Source: Terracoccus luteus (GTDB lineage: Bacteria; Actinomycetota; Actinomycetes; Actinomycetales; Dermatophilaceae). Taken from it: a DNA stretch of 64,000 bases. The position numbers and the translations under genes were made by a program. The notes beneath the pieces were generated by a model, which had not been told where the DNA came from, did not search any database, and worked only from the letters and a program-made list of their open reading frames with translations. Positions 1 through 8,649 of this stretch are shown here, piece after piece; position 1 is the stretch's first letter; every line of letters begins with the position of its first letter. The stretch spans positions 2,914,001 through 2,978,000 of the forward strand of contig NZ_RBXT01000001.1 in NCBI RefSeq assembly GCF_003635045.1. The letters run 5' to 3'.

Positions 1-452
1 GGTACAGGTGGCGCGCCTGGGCGAACCAGTCAGCTCCGCTCAAGGCCGCGGTGGCACTGGAGGCCGCAGCGCTTCTCGACGCCCACGGACTGCGCACGGT
101 GGACGACGTCCGCGCTGCCCTCACCGACCCGGACGACCAAGAACGGTCAGAGGTCAAGAGATGGTGGCTGCGCCTGCCCGGGCAGCGCAGCGGCATCACC
201 TGGGGCTACTTCCTCATGCTCGCCGGAGTGCCGGGCGTCAAGGCGGACCGCATGGTCGTCCGCTACACCGGTCGTGCCCTCGGCCGCACGGTGTCGTCCA
301 CCGAGGCCGCCGCCCTCGTGGGCGCGATGGCCGACGAGCTCGGTGTCTCACGCACCCTGCTCGACCACGCCATCTGGCGTCTCGAGTCGGGTCGCTCCGT
401 CTACGTCGAGGCAGAGGACGCCCCCGTCGACCGAGTCGACCACGACGACTGA
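1..452 (+). CDS. Hypothetical protein, 3' part (5' end outside window)
   Basis: The frame is open from the first bases of the window to a TGA at 450-452. A GTG at 51 could start it, but the upstream codons are also open and read as protein, so this is probably the C-terminal part of a longer gene. The middle (WLRLPGQRSGITWGYFLML, then GVPGVKADRMV) looks like a helix-hairpin-helix or EndoIII-type fold, which would suggest DNA binding. No catalytic residues can be assigned. It converges with the NERD helicase gene 20 bp away. Confidence 0.55.
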   Translation, partial: YRWRAWANQSAPLKAAVALEAAALLDAHGLRTVDDVRAALTDPDDQERSEVKRWWLRLPGQRSGITWGYFLMLAGVPGVKADRMVVRYTGRALGRTVSSTEAAALVGAMADELGVSRTLLDHAIWRLESGRSVYVEAEDAPVDRVDHDD

Positions 453-472
453 TCCAACCGGGTCGACGGCCG

Positions 473-2137
473 TCAGGTGATGCCGAGGCGGCTGGCCACC
501 TGCGGGCCCCCGATCTCCCGGACGAGCTCGGGGTCGCCCACGACGACGAGCTCGTCCGTGGCGCGGGACATCCCGACGTAGAGCATCTCGCGGGCGCGCT
601 CGGGCTTGAGCGTGTTGACGCACAGCACGACCGCCCGCCGCTCGAGGCCCTTGCACCCGAGGACGTGGCCGTAGAAGACGTCGTCGCCGTCCCAGAACGA
701 GCGCCAGTAGCCGACGTGACCGTCCGCCTGCTGCCGCTCCACCTGGGCCGGGTGTCGTGACCCCATCGTGAGCAAGGCGACGTGCTGGGGCTCCCATCCG
801 GCCGCGAGCAGCTCGTCGACGAGGTCGTCGGACGTGTCGACGGCATCCTCGGTCGCGCAGGGGACGAAGCGCACGTCGGCGCCGGCCCCACCGCGCAGCT
901 GCATCCGCATCGGGGCGAGCGGGCCGAAGGCGCGGGCGATCTGCTGGGTGTTGCGCAGGTTGTGGTCGAGCACGAGCGGCACGAGCGGCACCGGGGGCTG
1001 GCCGAACCGGGCGAAGATGCGCTGGTTCTCGTCGCTGTAGACGAAGAGCCCGCCCTCGTCGGGGTCGCGCAGGGCGGCCATGAGCGGGTGCCACCAGTGG
1101 TCGGCGAAGTCCTGCGCCTCGTCGACGATGACGGCGTCGAACTTCTTGCCGTCCGGCAGGGCCGCCGCGGCCTCGGTCATGCGCGCGGCGAGGTCCCGTT
1201 CCCAGAACCCGGCGTCGTTCCGGTCATGGGACGCGGTGTCGATGTCCCATGCGTTGGCGAGATCCTCGAACGACCCGACGAAGGCGGGCCGGTGGTGGCG
1301 GGGCACACCCTCGAGCTGACGGGTGAAGTACTGCGACAGCCCGATGGAGTAGCAGACGAGCGCCACCCGCTGGGCCTTGCGCTCCCCCTGCCCCCGCGTG
1401 AGGTCCTTGGCCTGCGTCAGGGCGAGGATCGTCTTGCCGCTGCCGGCCCCTCCCCTGATCTCGACACGACGCAGCAGGCGGGTGACCGACAGCAGCGACG
1501 CCTGCTCCTGGGTCAGCCGGTCGGCGGCCACCTCCCGCTCGTCGGCCTCGCCCGTCCGGTCGTAGGCGGGTAGCGCCCGCCCGGTGAGGATCTCGAGGAC
1601 CAGCTCGACGTCGTCGGCCTGCGGCGTCCGTTGCGAGTTCTCCTGCAGGGCGCAGACGTCGTGCAGGCGTCCGGCGAGGTCGTCGAGGTCGTAGCGCCCG
1701 CTCACCATCCAGCGCGGACAGTCCGGCGTCGCGAAGTCGGACGCGACGTCCGTGTAGGGCAGCACGATCGCGTGGCCCCACCTCACCCGGCTGTGCAGTC
1801 CTCGCCACCGGGGGTCGGCCTCGACGAACTCCCGCAGGACGTACTTGCCGTCCCTGCACTGCTCGACCGGGCGGATCGGGCTGCGACGGCTGCCTCCTCC
1901 GGTCCACCAGCGACCGTCGGCGTCGACGGACACGCTGCCCCCCTTGACCTCGACGACGACGATGCCGACCCCGGGCATGAGCACGACGACGTCGAGCTCA
2001 TGGTCCTTGAGGGCTGACGTCAGCCGCAGGTTGGGCAACAGCACCGTGTCGTCGGCGGCCGTGCGGCACAACCGTTCCCACACGACCCGTTCTGACTCGT
2101 GCGCGAACCTCGGAGTGCCGCCGACCACCCTGACCAT
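473..2137 (-). CDS. NERD-domain nuclease/superfamily I helicase-like ATPase
   Basis: This 554-residue protein has two parts. Residues about 10-130 form a nuclease-related (NERD) domain with D49 and the E63-x-K65 pair expected of a PD-(D/E)xK-type site. From about residue 210 comes a UvrD/Rep-like P-loop ATPase, with Walker A GGAGSGKT at 229-236, Walker B VDEAQD at 338-343, and a C-terminal helicase motif (YVGMSRAT) near 515-525. It probably processes DNA in repair or defence; the substrate is unknown. It is monocistronic, converging with the partial gene before it. The ATG at 2137 has no clear ribosome site but sits 7 bases after a TAGCGT -10 box, so a leaderless transcript is likely. Confidence 0.85.
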   Translation of the reverse strand: MVRVVGGTPRFAHESERVVWERLCRTAADDTVLLPNLRLTSALKDHELDVVVLMPGVGIVVVEVKGGSVSVDADGRWWTGGGSRRSPIRPVEQCRDGKYVLREFVEADPRWRGLHSRVRWGHAIVLPYTDVASDFATPDCPRWMVSGRYDLDDLAGRLHDVCALQENSQRTPQADDVELVLEILTGRALPAYDRTGEADEREVAADRLTQEQASLLSVTRLLRRVEIRGGAGSGKTILALTQAKDLTRGQGERKAQRVALVCYSIGLSQYFTRQLEGVPRHHRPAFVGSFEDLANAWDIDTASHDRNDAGFWERDLAARMTEAAAALPDGKKFDAVIVDEAQDFADHWWHPLMAALRDPDEGGLFVYSDENQRIFARFGQPPVPLVPLVLDHNLRNTQQIARAFGPLAPMRMQLRGGAGADVRFVPCATEDAVDTSDDLVDELLAAGWEPQHVALLTMGSRHPAQVERQQADGHVGYWRSFWDGDDVFYGHVLGCKGLERRAVVLCVNTLKPERAREMLYVGMSRATDELVVVGDPELVREIGGPQVASRLGIT

Positions 2138-2144
2138 GGGCCGA

Positions 2145-2150
2145 ACGCTA
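2145..2150 (-). promoter_or_regulatory. -10 box of leaderless promoter, NERD helicase
   Basis: TAGCGT on the minus strand, ending 7 bases before the ATG at 2137, with no Shine-Dalgarno sequence between. This fits the actinobacterial leaderless pattern in which transcription begins at or next to the start codon. Confidence 0.5.
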
Positions 2151-2173
2151 ACGGCCCGCCGCCGCCCGCGCGC

Positions 2174-2950
2174 TCAGATGAAGATCGCCGGGTCGACCCA
2201 CTGGTTGGTGGCGTCGCGCTTCGGGAAGCGCACGGTCGCCGGGATGCCGGTGGCCACCGCGCCGGACGGGACGTCCTTGACGACGACGGAGTTGGCGCCG
2301 ATCTGGACGTCGTCGCCGATGTCGAGCGGACCGAGCACCCGCGCGCCGGCGCCGATCGTGACGCGGTTGCCGACGGTCGGATGCCGCTTGACCGGGTGGA
2401 GCGACCGCCCTCCGAGGGTGACGCCGTGGTAGAGCATGACGTCGTCGCCGACCTCGGCGGTCTCGCCGATGACGACGCCCATGCCGTGGTCGATGAAGAA
2501 GCGGCGACCGAGCGTGGCACCCGGGTGGATCTCGACGCCGGTGGCGAAGCGGACCCCCTGGGCGAGGACCCGCGCCGGGAGCCGACCACCGGGCCGGCTC
2601 CATAGCGCGTGGGTGGCCCGGTGCGCCCAGATGGCGTGCAGACCAGGCGAGGTCAGCAGGATCTCGAGGCGCGACGTGGCCGCGGGGTCACGCGCCAACG
2701 CCGCGTCGAGGTCCTCGACCGCGCGGTCGCGCACCAGTCGTGCCGCTGCCGCCAGCCGCGCCGCCCGGCGCACGGTCCGCGCGGCAGGGGCGACGTGACC
2801 CGGCCCACCGGCATCCGTCGCTGATAAGGACGCCGACCGCGCGTCGGTCTCCCGGCGCACGAGGGACAGGGCCGGCGGCCCGGGTGGCGGAGCGGTGGCG
2901 GCCTCGGTCGTGCCGACAGCCGGGTCGGGGGTGCTGCGGGCGGCGCTCAC
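2174..2950 (-). CDS. cysE: Serine O-acetyltransferase
   Basis: It transfers acetyl from acetyl-CoA to L-serine, the first step of cysteine synthesis. The 258 residues end in a left-handed beta-helix hexapeptide domain: HPGATLG, then [20 protein letters not shown], then YHGVTLGG. The C-terminus is DPAIFI; a terminal isoleucine is what the CysE tail inserts into the CysK active site to form the cysteine synthase complex. The first 75 residues are a poorly conserved Ala/Arg-rich extension, so the GTG start at 2950 is uncertain. The gene begins 3 bp after cysK stops, so the two enzymes are co-transcribed. Confidence 0.93.
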   Translation of the reverse strand: MSAARSTPDPAVGTTEAATAPPPGPPALSLVRRETDARSASLSATDAGGPGHVAPAARTVRRAARLAAAARLVRDRAVEDLDAALARDPAATSRLEILLTSPGLHAIWAHRATHALWSRPGGRLPARVLAQGVRFATGVEIHPGATLGRRFFIDHGMGVVIGETAEVGDDVMLYHGVTLGGRSLHPVKRHPTVGNRVTIGAGARVLGPLDIGDDVQIGANSVVVKDVPSGAVATGIPATVRFPKRDATNQWVDPAIFI

Positions 2951-2953
2951 GGG

Positions 2954-3883
2954 TCAGTCGACCAGGCCCTCGAAGAGGATGGTCGAAAGGTAGCGCTCGC
3001 CGAACGAGGGGATGATGACGACGATCGTCTTGCCCTCGTTCTCGGGGCGCTGGGCCACCTCGACGGCGGCGGCGACGGCGGCACCCGAGCTGAGGCCGAC
3101 GAGCAGGCCCTCCTCGGTGGCGGCGCGGCGCGCCCACGCGACGGAGGTCTCGGCGTCGACGTCGATGACCTCGTCATAGATCTCGGTGTCGAGGATCTCC
3201 GGCACGAAGTTCGCGCCGATGCCCTGGATCTTGTGAGGGCCGGGCTGGCCGCCGTTGAGGATCGGGCTCTCCTTGGGCTCGACCGCGATCATCTGCACCG
3301 AGGGCTTGCGCGACTTGAGCACCTGCCCGATGCCGGTGATGGTGCCGCCGGTGCCGATGCCAGCGACGACGATGTCGACCTCGCCGTCGGTGTCCTTCCA
3401 GATCTCCTCGGCCGTCGTGCGGCGGTGGATCTCGGGGTTGGCCTCGTTGGCGAACTGCCGGGCCAGCACGCCGCCGCGCTCGGCGACGATCTCCTCGGCC
3501 TTCGCGACGGCGCCCTTCATGCCGAGCGACGGGTCGGTCAGCACGAGCTCGGCACCGAAGGCGCGCAGCAGCGCGCGGCGCTCCTTGCTCATCGACTCGG
3601 GCATCGTCAGCACGACGTGGTAGCCCCGGGCGGCCCCGACCATGGCGAGCGCGATGCCGGTGTTGCCCGACGTCGCCTCGACGACGGTGCCGCCGGGCTT
3701 CAGCTCACCGCTCGCCTCGGCGGCGTCCATGATGGCGACGCCGATGCGGTCCTTGACGGAGTTGGCCGGGTTGTAGAACTCGAGCTTGGCCGCGACGGTG
3801 GCCTTCGCGCCGTCGGTGACGCGGTTGAGGCGCACGAGCGGCGTGTTGCCGACGAGCTGGGTGACGTCGTCGTGGATCGGCAT
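2954..3883 (-). CDS. cysK: Cysteine synthase A (O-acetylserine sulfhydrylase)
   Basis: This PLP enzyme makes cysteine from O-acetylserine and sulfide. The 309 residues match the family length. The PLP lysine is K44 in [11 protein letters not shown] and the phosphate-binding loop is TSGNTGIA near residue 70. The ATG at 3883 is preceded by GAAAGGG on the minus strand, so this start is preferred over upstream codons. The stop lies 3 bp before the cysE start. An upstream palindrome (3943-3955) could be an operator. Confidence 0.96.
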   Translation of the reverse strand: MPIHDDVTQLVGNTPLVRLNRVTDGAKATVAAKLEFYNPANSVKDRIGVAIMDAAEASGELKPGGTVVEATSGNTGIALAMVGAARGYHVVLTMPESMSKERRALLRAFGAELVLTDPSLGMKGAVAKAEEIVAERGGVLARQFANEANPEIHRRTTAEEIWKDTDGEVDIVVAGIGTGGTITGIGQVLKSRKPSVQMIAVEPKESPILNGGQPGPHKIQGIGANFVPEILDTEIYDEVIDVDAETSVAWARRAATEEGLLVGLSSGAAVAAAVEVAQRPENEGKTIVVIIPSFGERYLSTILFEGLVD

Positions 3884-3942
3884 GAGTGGCCCTTTCGGTG
3901 GTGCGTGGCCCCGCTCGGCGGCGCGGGCCGTGGTCGGCTCGA

Positions 3943-3955
3943 TTGTCGGCGACAA
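3943..3955. promoter_or_regulatory. Palindrome upstream of cysK (possible operator)
   Basis: TTGTCG-G-CGACAA is a perfect 6-bp inverted repeat with one central base, about 60 bp upstream of the cysK start in its promoter region. The regulator is unknown; a sulfur or cysteine regulator is only a guess from position. Confidence 0.35.
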
Positions 3956-4007
3956 CGGGGTCGTCGTTATGAGTATTCCAACATCTCGTTATCGACGGTG
4001 GCCCGGG

Positions 4008-4036
4008 ACCGGCATCCGAACGTCGCGGATGCCGGT
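4008..4036. repeat. Inverted pair of the GGATGCCGGT element
   Basis: ACCGGCATCCG (4008-4018) and its exact complement CGGATGCCGGT (4026-4036) are separated by 7 bases in the 311-bp cysK/oxidoreductase intergenic region. It could form an 11-bp hairpin. It lies between two divergent genes, so it is not an obvious terminator. The same decamer recurs throughout the chromosome part of the window. Confidence 0.7.
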
Positions 4037-4092
4037 GCGCCGCCCCCAGGGGCCCCCGCGGTCGTCGCGTGGCCGGCATCGCCACGGGTGGG

Positions 4093-4143
4093 AGGCAGCG
4101 GGCCGCCGGAAGGCAGCGGGCCGCCGGAAGCCAGCGGGCCGCG
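4093..4143. repeat. 18-bp tandem repeat, about 2.6 copies
   Basis: GGCAGCGGGCCGCCGGAA occurs at 4093-4110 and 4111-4128, with a partial variant from 4129. It lies in the intergenic region just upstream of the oxidoreductase promoter. No coding or known regulatory role is visible. Confidence 0.7.
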
Positions 4144-4182
4144 AGCCGCGTCACATCCACTAAGCGCTTGCTCACCAGACCG

Positions 4183-4188
4183 TAGACT
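4183..4188 (+). promoter_or_regulatory. -10 box of leaderless promoter, Fe-S oxidoreductase
   Basis: TAGACT followed by exactly six bases and the ATG at 4195. No ribosome binding site is present, consistent with a leaderless mRNA. Confidence 0.55.
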
Positions 4189-4194
4189 GCGGCC

Positions 4195-6561
4195 ATGAGC
4201 GCCCTCCAGATCGTGGCCGCGGTCGTCTGCATCGCCGTGACGGCCGTGGCCGTGGCCCTGATGGCCAAGACCGTGGTGCGGTTCGTCGCGACGTTCCGCC
4301 TCGGTCAGCCCGACGACCGCAGCGACGACAAGGGCGCCCGCACCCGCACCCTGCTGCGTGAGTTCCTCGGCCACACGCGCATGTCGCGGCTGCCCGTCGT
4401 GGCGGTCGCGCACTGGTTCACGATGGTGAGCTTCGGGGTCCTCTTCCTCACCCTCGTCAACGCCTTCGGTCAGCTCTTCAAGCCCGACTTCGCGCTCCCG
4501 CTCGTCGGCCACTTCCCGCCGTACGAGTGGGTGACCGAGCTGTTCGCGTGGACCGGGCTGCTCGGCATCCTCGCCCTCATCGTCATCCGCCAGCGACGGC
4601 ACCCGCGCTCGGCCACCGGGCGCGACGGGCGCGACAGCCGCTTCTTCGGCTCGAACTGGTGGCAGGCGTACTACGTCGAGGCGACCATCCTCGGCGTCAC
4701 GCTCTGCATCCTCACGCTGCGCGGTCTCGAGTACGCCCTCGCCGACGCGGTGGCGGCCGACCCGTCGGCCGCGTCGAGCGCCGTCAGCGAGGCGACGCTC
4801 GTGCACTACCCGCTCACCGCCTGGCTCGGTGGGCTCTTCTCCGGGATGGGCGTCTCGGCGCTCGAGAACACCATCGTCGTCGTCGCCGCGGTGAAGATCC
4901 TCATCTCGTTCGCCTGGATGATTACCATCGCGCTGCGGCCGACGATGGGCGTGGCCTGGCACCGCTTCCTCGCCTTCTTCAACATCTTCTTCAAGCGCCA
5001 CGCCGACGGCCGCACGAGCCTCGGCGAGCTCCAGCCGATCAAGGTCGACGGCAAGCCGCTCGACTTCGAGGCCGTCGACGAGCTGGACGAGGACGCCGCC
5101 CTCGGGGTCGGCAAGGTCGAGGACTTCACGTGGAAGGGCCTGCTCGACTTCTCGACGTGCACCGAGTGCGGCCGCTGCCAGAGCCAGTGCCCGGCCTGGA
5201 ACACCGAGAAGCCGCTCTCGCCCAAGCTGCTCGTGATGACCCTGCGCGACCACGCGCACGCCAAGGCGCCGTGGCTGCTGGCGAGCGAGGAGGTGCGCGC
5301 CGCCGGCATCGAGGCCGCCGACGCCGGCGCGTTCGGGGCCGCCACCCGCGGCGCCGTCGCCACCGAGTCGCTCATCGGCTCGACCGGCTACGACATCACC
5401 GAGCCGCTGAAGGCCTACAACCCGCACGGGCCGGACGCCGTCATCGACGAGGACGTCCTCTGGTCGTGCACGACGTGCGGCGCCTGCGTCGAGCAGTGCC
5501 CGGTCGACATCGAGCACGTCGACGCGATCGTCGACATGCGCCGCTACCAGAACCTCATCGAGTCGGCGTTCCCCTCCGAGCTCAACGGCCTGTTCAAGAA
5601 CCTCGAGAAGAACAGCAACCCGTGGGGGCTCGCCCCGCGCCTGCGCATGGACTGGGCCAAGGACCTCCCGTTCGAGGTCAAGCAGGTCGGCGCCGACATC
5701 GAGGACCTGGACGAGGTCGACTACCTCTTCTGGGTCGGCTGCGCCGGCGCCTTCGAGGACCGCGCCAAGAAGACGACCCGTGCCGTGGCCGAGCTGCTGC
5801 ATACCGCCGGCGTCACCTTCGCCGTGCTCGGCGACGGCGAGGCCTGCACCGGCGACTCGGCCAGACGGGCCGGCAACGAGTTCCTCTTCCAGATGCTCGC
5901 CCAGCAGAACGTCGAGACCCTGAACGAGGTCGGCGCCACGAAGATCGTCGTGACGTGCGCGCACTGCTTCAACACGCTCAAGAACGAGTACCCCCAGCTC
6001 GGCGGCCGCTACGAGGTGCTGCACCACACGCAGCTGCTCAACCGGCTGGTCCGCGAGAAGCGGCTCACGCCGGTGGCCCGGCCCGACGAGGCGGCGGAGG
6101 CCGGCACGCTGACCGGGGCCGCCTCGACCGGTACCAAGGTCACGTACCACGACCCGTGCTACCTCGGCCGCCACAACCAGGTCTACTCCCCGCCGCGCGA
6201 CCTGCTGCAGATCCTGCCCGGCGTCGAGTACGCCGAGATGCAGCGCAGCAAGGAGACCTCGTTCTGCTGCGGCGCCGGCGGCGCGCGCATGTGGATGGAG
6301 GAGAAGCTCGGCACCCGCATCAACACCAACCGCACCGAGGAGGCGCTGGCGACCGGCGCCGACCGCATCGCCATCGGCTGCCCGTTCTGCAAGGTGATGC
6401 TGAGCGACGGCCTCAACGCCGCCATCCAGGACGGCAAGGCGACGGATGCCGTCGAGGTCGTCGACGTCGCCCAGATGCTCCTCGCGGCCGTGCGACGCCG
6501 CGACGACGGTCAGCAGGACGCCGAGGCGAACACACCCGAGCCGGAGCCCGCCCCCGCCTGA
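4195..6561 (+). CDS. Membrane (Fe-S)-binding oxidoreductase with CCG domains
   Basis: A 788-residue redox protein of the heterodisulfide-reductase-like group, resembling mycobacterial Rv0338c-type proteins. Four or five membrane helices lie in about the first 260 residues. Two ferredoxin-type clusters follow, starting at C322 (CTECGRCQSQCP) and C425 (CTTCGACVEQCP). The C-terminal half carries two cysteine-rich CCG domains, one ending in FCCGAGGARMW. It probably transfers electrons from the quinone pool or a flavoprotein to a cytoplasmic partner; the substrate is unknown. Transcription is probably leaderless. The thermonuclease gene follows after 18 bp but has its own -10 box. Confidence 0.88.
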   Translation: MSALQIVAAVVCIAVTAVAVALMAKTVVRFVATFRLGQPDDRSDDKGARTRTLLREFLGHTRMSRLPVVAVAHWFTMVSFGVLFLTLVNAFGQLFKPDFALPLVGHFPPYEWVTELFAWTGLLGILALIVIRQRRHPRSATGRDGRDSRFFGSNWWQAYYVEATILGVTLCILTLRGLEYALADAVAADPSAASSAVSEATLVHYPLTAWLGGLFSGMGVSALENTIVVVAAVKILISFAWMITIALRPTMGVAWHRFLAFFNIFFKRHADGRTSLGELQPIKVDGKPLDFEAVDELDEDAALGVGKVEDFTWKGLLDFSTCTECGRCQSQCPAWNTEKPLSPKLLVMTLRDHAHAKAPWLLASEEVRAAGIEAADAGAFGAATRGAVATESLIGSTGYDITEPLKAYNPHGPDAVIDEDVLWSCTTCGACVEQCPVDIEHVDAIVDMRRYQNLIESAFPSELNGLFKNLEKNSNPWGLAPRLRMDWAKDLPFEVKQVGADIEDLDEVDYLFWVGCAGAFEDRAKKTTRAVAELLHTAGVTFAVLGDGEACTGDSARRAGNEFLFQMLAQQNVETLNEVGATKIVVTCAHCFNTLKNEYPQLGGRYEVLHHTQLLNRLVREKRLTPVARPDEAAEAGTLTGAASTGTKVTYHDPCYLGRHNQVYSPPRDLLQILPGVEYAEMQRSKETSFCCGAGGARMWMEEKLGTRINTNRTEEALATGADRIAIGCPFCKVMLSDGLNAAIQDGKATDAVEVVDVAQMLLAAVRRRDDGQQDAEANTPEPEPAPA

Positions 6562-6567
6562 GCGCGT

Positions 6568-6573
6568 TAGCGT
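6568..6573 (+). promoter_or_regulatory. -10 box of leaderless promoter, thermonuclease gene
   Basis: TAGCGT, six bases (CTCTAC), then the ATG at 6580. There is no Shine-Dalgarno sequence. The box lies just after the preceding stop codon. Confidence 0.55.
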
Positions 6574-6579
6574 CTCTAC

Positions 6580-7305
6580 ATGGCGACGCGCCGGGCCAGT
6601 GCGAGGGACGGCATCATCTCGATGCTCGTCGTCGTGGTGGCCGGCGGCTTCTGGTGGTGGACCTCGCGGACGCCGGACGACCTCGTGAGTGCTGACGCCC
6701 GCCCCACGGCATCCGCGACGCCGCACCCCACGACTGCGAAGCCCACCTCCGTGAAGCCGACGACTGTGAAGCCACCCCCACCCGGGCCCACGAGCACGCG
6801 ACCCGCCTCACCGCGGCCCACCTCGACGTACACCCCGCCCTCCTTCGCCCCCGTGAAGGCGGGACGCTACCCCGTGCGCCGGGTCAGCGACGGCGACACC
6901 TTCTCGATCGACGACGCCACCGGAGCGCAGCTCGCGAACGTGCGCATCATTGGGTTGAACGCACCGGAGATCGCCCACGGCGTCGCGAAGGCCGAGTGCT
7001 ACGGCCCGCAGGCGGCGGCAGAGCTGAGGCGTCTCCTCGCCGGCACGACGGTCACCCTCGTCGACGACCCCCGGGCACCGATGTTCGACCGGTACGGCCG
7101 GCGCCTCGCGTACGTCGAGGTGGGCGGCCGGGACGTCGCGACCCTCATGATCCGGGGCGGTTGGGCCACCGAGCTGCACCTGCCGTCGGCCGGCCCGAGC
7201 GTGCGCACGCCGACCTACCTCCAAGCCCAGGCCCAGGCGCAACGCGAGAAGCGCGGTCTCTGGGGTGCGTGCCCGGCACGCCCCGACGCGACCCGCGCGA
7301 CCTGA
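6580..7305 (+). CDS. Membrane-anchored thermonuclease (SNase family)
   Basis: A 241-residue protein with one N-terminal membrane segment (about 13-30, ISMLVVVVAGGFWWW). A Thr/Pro/Lys-rich linker follows (about 42-88), then a staphylococcal-nuclease-like OB domain. Family landmarks are visible: VSDGDTF, LNAPEI, and DRYGRRLAYV with its catalytic-region arginines. It is expected to cleave DNA or RNA with calcium outside the membrane. The linker suggests a surface-tethered enzyme used for scavenging or to degrade extracellular DNA. Confidence 0.88.
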   Translation: MATRRASARDGIISMLVVVVAGGFWWWTSRTPDDLVSADARPTASATPHPTTAKPTSVKPTTVKPPPPGPTSTRPASPRPTSTYTPPSFAPVKAGRYPVRRVSDGDTFSIDDATGAQLANVRIIGLNAPEIAHGVAKAECYGPQAAAELRRLLAGTTVTLVDDPRAPMFDRYGRRLAYVEVGGRDVATLMIRGGWATELHLPSAGPSVRTPTYLQAQAQAQREKRGLWGACPARPDATRAT

Positions 7306-7464
7306 CCGCCGACGTACTGCCCCCTGACCACGCGTCGCCTCCCACGTCACTGCGCACCTCACTGCGCACCTCACCGGACCCCACCCCTGTGGAGCACCTC
7401 TGGCGCAACGGCCCGCGGGCGCGCATGCTGGATTAAGGCACACGACGTCTGGGAGGAACCCACC

Positions 7465-8409
7465 ATGCTGCGACGACCCACCTCCGTTCCTGACGGCGTC
7501 CCGGTGCTGTCACGCGGCCGCCACCGCAACGCCCGTCGTGGCGCGTGCTTCATGGAGATGGCCTCCTTCCTCGCCGGCGAGAAGTGGAGCGACCACCCCG
7601 CCTGCACGCACCCGCTGCTCGCGACCGTCGCTCGCTGCGTCAATGACCTCGCCGACAACGGCACCCGTCAGCGGCTGACGCCGATGATCAACGACGTCAT
7701 CGGCCTCTACCCGACCGATCCGCGCGTCGACGCGGCCATCGTGCTGCGCGCCGCGCAGTCGGCCCTGCCCGTCGCCTCGCAGGAACGCCAGAACCTCATG
7801 GCCATCGCCATCCTGCAGGCCGAGGTCTCGCTCAACCCGGCCGTCGCCCGCGGCGCCGAGCTGAGCGCCGGCTCCCGTCACGCCTTCGACCACGCCCCCG
7901 CGGCCGAGCGGTGGGCCCGCCGCTTCATGGCCCAGGCGGGCACCACCGGCCAGCCCCTGCGCGAGCGGGCGACCTCCAAGCTCGCCGCCCTGGCCGTCGA
8001 GAGCGTCGCCACGGCCTGCACGCCCGACGTCGACGACCGGCTTGTGCACCTGCTGCGCGACTGCATCACCGTCACCTCGCTGTACGTGCGTGACGACGCC
8101 GTGGCCACGACGACGACGGCGGCGACCACGGCGGCATCCGAGGTCGGCACGTCGCGCGAGGTGCGCGTGACGGCCGACAGCGCCGCCCGTACGGAGCCCG
8201 CCACCGCCGAGCCCGCCTCCCTGCGGCCGGCCGGACACGCGAACGGCCCCTCCCCCGTGTGGGGAGGGGCCGTCTGCGTCGTCGCGTCAGACGTGGCGGA
8301 TGCCGGTCAGCGGGTCTCGCGGAAGTCGACGTGCGCGCCGGCGACCGGGTCGAACTTGCGCAGCACGAGGCGGTCGGGCTGGTTGCGACGGTTCTTGCGC
8401 GTCGTGTAG
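7465..8409 (+). CDS. Conserved hypothetical protein whose frame runs through a terminator
   Basis: A 314-residue frame with a good ribosome site (GGGAGGAA) before the ATG at 7465. Residues about 15-220 look like a genuine actinobacterial protein ([20 protein letters not shown], then a helical body); I do not recognise a function. The last 60 residues read straight through a 13-bp stem hairpin at 8243-8273 and then across the opposite strand of rpmG, giving low-quality sequence. Either the protein really ends there with an antisense overlap, or a base error has removed an earlier stop near 8230. The N-terminal part is secure; the C-terminus is not. Confidence 0.7.
   Translation: MLRRPTSVPDGVPVLSRGRHRNARRGACFMEMASFLAGEKWSDHPACTHPLLATVARCVNDLADNGTRQRLTPMINDVIGLYPTDPRVDAAIVLRAAQSALPVASQERQNLMAIAILQAEVSLNPAVARGAELSAGSRHAFDHAPAAERWARRFMAQAGTTGQPLRERATSKLAALAVESVATACTPDVDDRLVHLLRDCITVTSLYVRDDAVATTTTAATTAASEVGTSREVRVTADSAARTEPATAEPASLRPAGHANGPSPVWGGAVCVVASDVADAGQRVSRKSTCAPATGSNLRSTRRSGWLRRFLRVV
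8243..8273. terminator. Strong GC hairpin between hypothetical gene and rpmG
   Basis: ACGGCCCCTCCCC (8243-8255), a 5-base loop and the exact complement (8261-8273) make a 13-bp perfect stem. It lies downstream of rpmG on the minus strand and near the expected end of the plus-strand gene, so it could terminate both ways. No U-tract is present, as is common in actinobacteria. Confidence 0.75.
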
Positions 8410-8474
8410 GCGAACCCCGTGCCCGCGGTCGACCGCATGGTGATGACGGGGCGAAGATCGGTGTGCTTGGCCAT
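8307..8474 (-). CDS. rpmG: Ribosomal protein L33, zinc-free (C-minus) form
   Basis: A 55-residue protein of the large ribosomal subunit. It starts [20 protein letters not shown], continues with the [20 protein letters not shown] block and ends DFRETR. It lacks the CxxC pairs of the zinc-binding form. Such C-minus paralogues are usually induced under zinc starvation by loss of Zur repression, and a Zur-like palindrome lies 42 bp upstream of the ATG. The start at 8474 has a GAGAGGAG-type ribosome site. Confidence 0.95.
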   Translation of the reverse strand: MAKHTDLRPVITMRSTAGTGFAYTTRKNRRNQPDRLVLRKFDPVAGAHVDFRETR

Positions 8475-8515
8475 GAGTGGCTCCTCTCGTCCGCGGGCTC
8501 CCGCCCGCTCGGGTA

Positions 8516-8530
8516 TGAGAACCGTTCTCG
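8516..8530. promoter_or_regulatory. Zur-box-like palindrome upstream of rpmG
   Basis: TGAGAACCGTTCTCG fits the TGANAANNNTTNTCA layout of actinobacterial Zur operators except for the last base. The core GAGAAC-C-GTTCTC is perfectly symmetric. It sits 42 bp upstream of the start of the zinc-free L33 gene, a known kind of Zur target. Confidence 0.7.
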
Positions 8531-8569
8531 TGGCCGGTTCATTCCCCCGTCACCGCGCCACCACGTGAC

Positions 8570-8602
8570 GATGCCGGCCGAGGATGCCGGCCGAGGATGC
8601 CG
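8570..8602. repeat. 13-bp tandem repeat made of the GATGCCGG motif
   Basis: Two and a half copies of ATGCCGGCCGAGG lie in the intergenic space between rpmG and the osmoprotectant operon. Each copy contains the ATGCCGG core that recurs across the chromosome part of the window. Confidence 0.7.
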
Positions 8603-8603
8603 G

Positions 8604-8636
8604 AAGGGGCCGGCCCCGCTGGGACCGACCCCTCCG
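8604..8636 (-). terminator. Candidate terminator of the osmoprotectant operon
   Basis: Downstream of the substrate-binding gene on the minus strand, GGAGGGGTCGGTCCC and GGGGCCGGCCCCTTCC can pair around AGC, with a few wobble pairs. This is the only hairpin at the operon end. Confidence 0.45.
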
Positions 8637-8649
8637 CACGTGGTGACCG

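Noticed and set aside
3967-6726. Very long open frame on the minus strand opposite the Fe-S oxidoreductase
   Set aside because: It is antisense to a gene with clear cysteine motifs. The product is Arg/Val/Glu-rich with no domain pattern; such frames are expected where the third codon position is almost always G or C. The same applies to 43182-45596 and 59832-63083 on the plus strand.
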